This document shows positions 7,005 to 9,779 of a stretch of DNA of 9,779 bases, in pieces (position 1 is the first letter of the stretch; the number at the start of each line of letters is the position of its first letter). The stretch lies in contig DATLRS010000141.1 in assembly GCA_035534535.1 (NCBI GenBank), positions 1-9,779 of the forward strand, written 5' to 3'. The notes below the pieces were generated by a model. That model did not search any database. It saw only the letters and a program-made list of their open reading frames with translations, and was not told the origin of the DNA. Source of the stretch: DATARH01 sp035534535 (GTDB lineage Bacteria > Pseudomonadota > Alphaproteobacteria > ATCC43930 > CGMCC-115725). Made by a program: the position numbers and the translations under genes.

Positions 7005-7574
7005 CTAACGACGTGCGCTTCCGAAATGCGTTTCGAGCGCGCCGAGCGCGGCGACGAGAATGCCGGAGGCGGCCTCCTGGCTGACCCGGCGGCCGCTCCA
7101 GCCCTGCTCCAGCGCCCATTCCTTGAGCGAGCGCTCCCAGCCGATGACATGCCACAGGCACGACCCGGCCGGCGAGGCGATGCCGCCGACCGCCTGGATC
7201 GCTCGCCACACCGCGCGGCGCGCCGCCTCGATGCGCAGGCCCGGTCCGTCGCGCTCGGGCCGCGGGCCGGCGTCGCCGAGCCGCAGGTGCGACAGGTCGA
7301 GCGCGCGTAGCGGGTCGAGCTGAGCCACGCCGAAACGGGCGCGAAAGTCCTCGCCGGCCTGCCTCATGCCGGCAGTGATCGAGCCGCGCCGCTGCATGAT
7401 CGCCAGCGTGTCGACGGCGCGATAGGGCCGCGACGGCTGGCCGGCGGTGTCGCCGATGGTGCGTTCGAGGCGTTCGATGATGCCGTGTTGGCGACGCTCG
7501 GGGGTCGGGTCGGCGGAACTCGGGGCGGGTGAGGCGCCGGCGGTCCTGCGGTAGCCGGTTCGTGCTGACGTCAT
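7005..7574 (-). CDS. DUF6456-type phage regulatory/hypothetical protein (189 aa)
   Basis: The C-terminal two thirds (residues about 55-186) match the layout of DUF6456 domains of alphaproteobacteria: 'YRAVDTLAIMQRRGSITAGMRQAGEDF' start, 'RFGVAQLDPL' in the middle, then 'ARRAVWRAIQAVGG', 'GSCLWHVIGWERSLKEWALEQGW' and a final 'GILVAALGALETHFG' helix. The mostly helical fold and frequent pairing of this domain with helix-turn-helix regions suggest DNA binding or transcription control, but the biochemical role is not established. The ATG at 7574 was chosen over longer forms because GAGGA lies 5 bp upstream and the residues before it are low-complexity. The gene follows the GcrA-like gene with an 8-bp gap, so the two form an operon. 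Residues 1-50 look disordered. Confidence 0.72.
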   Translation of the reverse strand: MTSARTGYRRTAGASPAPSSADPTPERRQHGIIERLERTIGDTAGQPSRPYRAVDTLAIMQRRGSITAGMRQAGEDFRARFGVAQLDPLRALDLSHLRLGDAGPRPERDGPGLRIEAARRAVWRAIQAVGGIASPAGSCLWHVIGWERSLKEWALEQGWSGRRVSQEAASGILVAALGALETHFGSARR

Positions 7575-7582
7575 CGCTGTCC

Positions 7583-7918
7583 TCAAGGAACAATACGTGA
7601 ACAATTTGGCCGTGCCGCTGCCCGCGCCGCACGCGCAAGGCGCCGCAGCAGCGGCGCCGGCGGCTGGCGGGCAGCGCGGCCCTGCTTGCCGCCGACCGCC
7701 GTCGCCAACGCCTCGATTTCGATTAGTTGTCGATGCTCGGCAGCGCTGCCGGTCGGCAGATGGCAGTGCGCATGATGCTGCGGGCAATAGGCCGAGCCGG
7801 GTTGCCGCGGTGCGCTGCAGAACCTGACCCCGGCGGCGCCGGTGGCGTCGTTGTCGAGAACAAAGGCACAGCCACCGTTCTGATCGGGGGTTTCGTCTCG
7901 TGCGGCCGCAATCGGCAT
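7583..7918 (-). CDS. Small GcrA-tail-like zinc protein (111 aa)
   Basis: The first gene of the leftward regulatory operon. It carries C17-x16-C34-x10-C45-x2-H48 (segment FCSAPRQPGSAYCPQHHAHC), much like the C-terminal 'FCG.P...G.PYC..H' zinc-binding end of GcrA, the alphaproteobacterial sigma70 co-regulator. The N-terminal helix-turn-helix of GcrA is absent, so it is at most a partial relative. Residues 80-111 are basic and A/R-rich. The start at 7918 is preferred over the ATG at 7951 because AAGGGG lies 7 bp upstream and the predicted transcript begins near 7942, after the longer start. Control of phage transcription through RNA polymerase is a guess; only the metal-binding pattern is seen. 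Confidence 0.65.
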   Translation of the reverse strand: MPIAAARDETPDQNGGCAFVLDNDATGAAGVRFCSAPRQPGSAYCPQHHAHCHLPTGSAAEHRQLIEIEALATAVGGKQGRAARQPPAPLLRRLARAARAAARPNCSRIVP

Positions 7919-7925
7919 GGCATTA

Positions 7926-7931
7926 CCCCTT
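7926..7931 (-). promoter_or_regulatory. Ribosome-binding site supporting the 7918 start
   Basis: AAGGGG on the minus strand lies 7 bp upstream of the ATG at 7918. The upstream in-frame ATG at 7951 has no such site and sits inside the -10 region of the predicted promoter. Confidence 0.6.
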
Positions 7932-7958
7932 GCCAAAGGAGCACGTTCCATATATTAT
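7930..7958 (+). promoter_or_regulatory. Rightward promoter of the S24 repressor
   Basis: TTGCCA (7930-7935) and TATTAT (7953-7958) are separated by 17 bp, a good sigma70-type match in an AT-rich island within GC-rich DNA. The predicted start of transcription is near 7965, which leaves about 37 bases before the preferred repressor ATG at 8002 and only about 4 before the alternative ATG at 7969. Confidence 0.65.
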
Positions 7959-7963
7959 CGAAC
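7945..7963. promoter_or_regulatory. Candidate repressor operator (19-bp imperfect palindrome)
   Basis: The palindrome reads GTTC-n-ATA-nnn-TAT-n-GAAC, with 14 of 19 positions symmetric. It covers the -10 elements of both divergent promoters, so a dimeric repressor bound there would block both directions. It is not the direct-repeat GTTC-N7-GTTC box of alphaproteobacterial host LexA, so it is more likely a phage-specific operator for the adjacent S24 protein. Confidence 0.55.
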
Positions 7964-7975
7964 TAGCAATGTCAA
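7949..7975 (-). promoter_or_regulatory. Leftward early promoter of the GcrA-like/DUF6456 pair
   Basis: On the minus strand a perfect TTGACA (7975-7970) is followed after 15 bp by TATATG (7954-7949), or after 17 bp by TATGGA. It overlaps the rightward repressor promoter and the palindrome, forming a face-to-face switch. The predicted start near 7942 gives a short leader with the AAGGGG site for the ATG at 7918. Confidence 0.55.
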
Positions 7976-7980
7976 TATCA

Positions 7981-8005
7981 CAATTATGGGTTGTGGCAAT
8001 TATGG
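7981..8005. repeat. Two 9-bp direct repeats at the repressor start
   Basis: CAATTATGG occurs at 7981-7989 and 7997-8005, one and a half helical turns apart (16 bp). The second copy contains the preferred repressor ATG. They may be protein-binding half-sites or part of a leader; no function is shown. Confidence 0.7.
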
Positions 8006-8664
8006 ACGCGATCTGGTTTCAGCAGGCGCTCGAGCGGACCGGCGCATCGCAGGCCGATCTGGCGCGCCATCTGGGACTCGCTCCCTCGGCGATCTCGCGC
8101 ATGCTGAAGGGCGAGCGCGCGATGAAGCTGCTGGAGGCGGTGCAGATCGCCACCTTTCTCGGCGTCTCGCAGCAGGAGGTGTTGCATCGCGCCGGCGCCA
8201 GCGACGACCAGCCGCCGCGCGCCGAGCCGCCGCGGCGCGGCCGCCCGCCGCGCGTGGCAGCCGGCGCCGCCCTGCCGCGTCCCGAGCCGATCCCGATCCG
8301 CAGCGCCGGCCGGGGCGGCGGCGACCAGGCGATGTTCCTCGAAGACGGGCCGATCGGCTACACCTCGCGCCCGGCCAACCTCAACGGCGTGCGCGGCGCC
8401 TATGCGATCTACATGGTCGGCGACAGCATGGAGCCGCGCTACCAGCAGGGCTGGCTGTTGCACGTCAACCCGTTCAAGCCGCCGATCCGCGGGCGCGACG
8501 TCGTCGTCTACAAGATAGGGCAAGCCGTGCTGATCAAGCAGTTCGTGCGCTGGGAGGCGGACACGCTGGTGCTGCGCCAGCTTAATCCGGCCGAGGAATT
8601 GCGCGTCCCGCGCGCCGAGGTCTTGGAGTGCCACCTCATCGTCGGCGTCGACCAGGAGGGGTGA
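8002..8664 (+). CDS. S24/LexA-type phage repressor (CI-like)
   Basis: The 220-aa protein has an N-terminal helix-turn-helix (residues about 14-42, ASQADLARHLGLAPSAISRMLKG) and a C-terminal S24 peptidase-like domain (about 113-216). The catalytic serine is in VGDSMEP (S142) and the lysine in AVLIKQF (K179). An Ala-Gly pair at 102-103 in the linker is a candidate self-cleavage site upon RecA activation. It should hold the lytic genes off by binding the operator just upstream and be removed during SOS. The ATG at 8002 is chosen because MDAxWF is the usual family N-terminus; the ATG at 7969 would add 11 residues. Residues 66-110 are a P/R-rich linker. It is divergent from the leftward operon, as immunity repressors usually are. 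Confidence 0.9.
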   Translation: MDAIWFQQALERTGASQADLARHLGLAPSAISRMLKGERAMKLLEAVQIATFLGVSQQEVLHRAGASDDQPPRAEPPRRGRPPRVAAGAALPRPEPIPIRSAGRGGGDQAMFLEDGPIGYTSRPANLNGVRGAYAIYMVGDSMEPRYQQGWLLHVNPFKPPIRGRDVVVYKIGQAVLIKQFVRWEADTLVLRQLNPAEELRVPRAEVLECHLIVGVDQEG

Positions 8665-8731
8665 ACCCGCCGCGATGTGTGTCGCGCGGAACAGCGGACG
8701 CACCGTGCCGAGCGAAAGCCGCCATCTGCGT

Positions 8732-8779
8732 CGGCGGATTACGCTTCGCTCTTGCGCCCGGCGCGGCTACGATCCGCCG
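8732..8779. repeat. Imperfect palindromic element between repressor and hydrolase
   Basis: CGGCGGAT (8732-8739) and ATCCGCCG (8772-8779) form an 8-bp inverted repeat around a 32-bp GC-rich centre that begins TACGCTTCGCT. The GGCGGATTACGCTTCGC start resembles small dispersed palindromic repeats that I recall from Bradyrhizobium-type genomes, here with a diverged right arm. The rest of the 8665-8808 gap shows only a ribosome-binding site (GGGAGAGGAG, 8791-8800) and a weak TTCGCT-17-TACGAT promoter candidate (8745-8773). No tRNA or obvious attachment core is visible. Confidence 0.5.
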
Positions 8780-8808
8780 CCACCGCCTTTGGGAGAGGAG
8801 CCGCCCCG

Positions 8809-9684
8809 ATGCCCACGACCTTTGCCGTCAACGACATGACGATCCACCGGCTCGTCGAGCAGGAACAGGGGTTCACCCCGCTGTTCGAGTTCCTGCCGAC
8901 GCTCAGCAAGGAGGTCTACGCGGAAAACCGCGCGTGGCTGGAGCCCGCGGCCTGCGACCCCAAGACCGGCAACGTCGTCCTGTGCTTCCAGTCGTACATC
9001 ATCAAGACGCCGCATCATAACATCCTGGTCGATGCCTGCATCGGCAACGACAAGACGTTTCCGCTGCGGCCGACCTGGAACGGCAAGAAGGACGGCAACT
9101 GGATGGCGGCGCTGAAGGCCGCCGGCCTCGGCGTCGAGGACATCGATTTCGTGATGTGCACCCATCTGCACGGCGACCATGTCGGCTGGAACACCAGGCT
9201 GGAAAACGGCCGCTGGGTCCCGACCTTCCCCAAGGCGCGCTACCTGTTCTCAAAAAAGGAGTACGTCTACTGGAGCGAGGTGCACCAGAAGACGCCGCTC
9301 GACAACATCTCGGAAAGCGTGTTGCCGGTGATCGAGGCCAACAAGGCCGACCTCGTCACCAGCGACCACGAGCTCAACGACCACATCCGGCTGATCTCGA
9401 CCCCGGGCCACACGCCCGACCATTTCGCGGTGTGCGCCGGGCATCGCCACGACCAGGCGGTGTTCACCGGCGATCTGATCCACTCGCCGATCCAGGCGCG
9501 CTATCCCGAACTCGTCATGCGCGTCGACACCGACCGCGACCAGGCGGTGCAAACCCGGCGGCGCTTTTTCGAGCGCTACTGCGACACCGACACCTTGTGC
9601 TGCACGATGCACTTCCCCTCGCCCTCGGTCGGCCACATCAAGCGCTGGGACAACGGCTTCCGCCTCGAATACGTCAAGGGCTGA
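8809..9684 (+). CDS. Metallo-beta-lactamase-fold hydrolase (lactonase-like)
   Basis: The 291-aa protein has the full metal-binding set of the family: T-H119-L-H121-G-D123-H124 (THLHGDHVG), H201 in TPGHTPDH, D222 in FTGDLIH, and H268 in CTMHFPSP. It would bind two zinc-type metal ions and hydrolyse an ester, lactone or related bond in the cytoplasm; no signal peptide is seen. The arrangement (long N-terminal strand region, HxHxDH at about 120, HTPDH about 80 residues later) is that of COG0491 members that include N-acyl-homoserine lactonases and methyl-parathion-hydrolase relatives. The substrate cannot be told from sequence. The start has a GGGAGAGGAG site 8 bp upstream. It lies outside the phage operon structure, so it is either host flanking DNA or a cargo gene. 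Confidence 0.93.
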   Translation: MPTTFAVNDMTIHRLVEQEQGFTPLFEFLPTLSKEVYAENRAWLEPAACDPKTGNVVLCFQSYIIKTPHHNILVDACIGNDKTFPLRPTWNGKKDGNWMAALKAAGLGVEDIDFVMCTHLHGDHVGWNTRLENGRWVPTFPKARYLFSKKEYVYWSEVHQKTPLDNISESVLPVIEANKADLVTSDHELNDHIRLISTPGHTPDHFAVCAGHRHDQAVFTGDLIHSPIQARYPELVMRVDTDRDQAVQTRRRFFERYCDTDTLCCTMHFPSPSVGHIKRWDNGFRLEYVKG

Positions 9685-9716
9685 ACGGGCCGGCAGCGGC
9701 AGCGCGGAACGCGCCG

Positions 9717-9779
9717 TCAGGCTGCTTGGAGCCGCTCCAACTCGGCCGCGAATTCGAACCGCAGCTGCGCGCCCTCGTC
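9717..9779 (-). CDS. C-terminal end of an unidentified convergent gene
   Basis: On the minus strand an open frame enters from the right edge and stops with TGA at 9717-9719. The 20 codons visible read DEGAQLRFEFAAELERLQAA, an acidic amphipathic helix end with good GC-type third bases. It would converge on the hydrolase gene with 32 bp between the stops. Too little is present to name a family, and a chance open frame cannot be excluded. Confidence 0.45.
   Translation of the reverse strand, partial: DEGAQLRFEFAAELERLQAA

Larger units (their letters stand above)
1..8664. mobile_element. Prophage or prophage-derived region (one end)
   Basis: The region contains a phage S24 repressor, two small regulators, both terminase subunits, a portal, and spike-like beta-helix proteins in one coherent arrangement: a divergent immunity region followed by a single leftward packaging operon. 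These are hallmark genes of a tailed phage. No integrase, attachment site, tRNA, capsid or tail gene is visible, so activity cannot be judged. The left end is cut by the window. The right limit is placed at the repressor stop because the next gene is a metabolic-type hydrolase, but the true edge may lie anywhere up to about 8808 or beyond the hydrolase. A domesticated particle such as a gene-transfer-agent relative remains possible, because this type of large terminase also occurs there. Confidence 0.8.

Noticed and set aside
7575..7787. Longer DUF6456 protein starting at 7787
   Set aside because: The extra residues overlap the zinc-protein gene and are low-complexity; the ATG at 7574 has a good ribosome-binding site.
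9702..9714. GCGCG-GAA-CGCGC hairpin as a terminator between the convergent genes
   Set aside because: The stem is only 5 bp and no T-run follows, so a terminator is not supported.
9726..9740. TTGGAG-CCG-CTCCAA perfect inverted repeat
   Set aside because: It falls inside the probable coding end of the convergent gene and has no T-run; a short palindrome of this size can arise by chance.
1..9779. CRISPR array, tRNA, rRNA or insertion sequence
   Set aside because: No spaced repeat series, cloverleaf-type sequence, rRNA signature or transposase-like frame was seen on either strand.

Overview
The window is very GC-rich, with GTG and TTG starts and dense gene packing. The protein families (COG5323-type large terminase, DUF6456, GcrA-like zinc protein, S24 repressor) point to an alphaproteobacterium, most likely Hyphomicrobiales. 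The genus cannot be fixed from sequence alone. Positions 1 to about 8664 look like one end of a prophage or prophage-derived particle locus. Positions 8809 to 9779 look like ordinary chromosome or a cargo gene.

Layout, right to left. An S24/LexA-type phage repressor (8002-8664, +) faces a leftward regulatory pair across an AT-rich switch region (7918-8001). The switch has overlapping divergent promoters and a 19-bp imperfect palindrome. The leftward pair is a small GcrA-tail-like zinc protein and a DUF6456 protein. A 108-bp gap (6897-7004) then carries a good leftward sigma70-type promoter bracketed by a 10-bp inverted repeat. It drives a tightly coupled packaging operon: small terminase, large terminase, a 147-aa beta-rich virion-type protein, an 856-aa beta-helix spike-like protein, portal, a 124-aa exported beta-rich protein, and the start of a second exported beta-helix-type protein that runs off the left edge. 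Most junctions in this operon overlap by 4 bp or are separated by only a few bases.

The most unusual part is the packaging operon. The large terminase and portal, usually adjacent, are separated by a pair of genes (small beta-rich protein plus beta-helix protein). A pair of the same two types follows the portal. Three of these four proteins begin with apparent Sec signal peptides, which is unexpected for virion proteins folded in the cytoplasm. No capsid, protease, head-tail, tail or integrase gene is visible; they may lie beyond the left edge or be missing.

Rightward of the repressor there is a 144-bp gap containing an inverted repeat and no tRNA. Next comes an intact metallo-beta-lactamase-fold hydrolase (8809-9684, +) with a full set of metal ligands, and the last 20 codons of a convergent gene at the right edge. 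The phage/host boundary therefore probably lies in or near 8665-8808.
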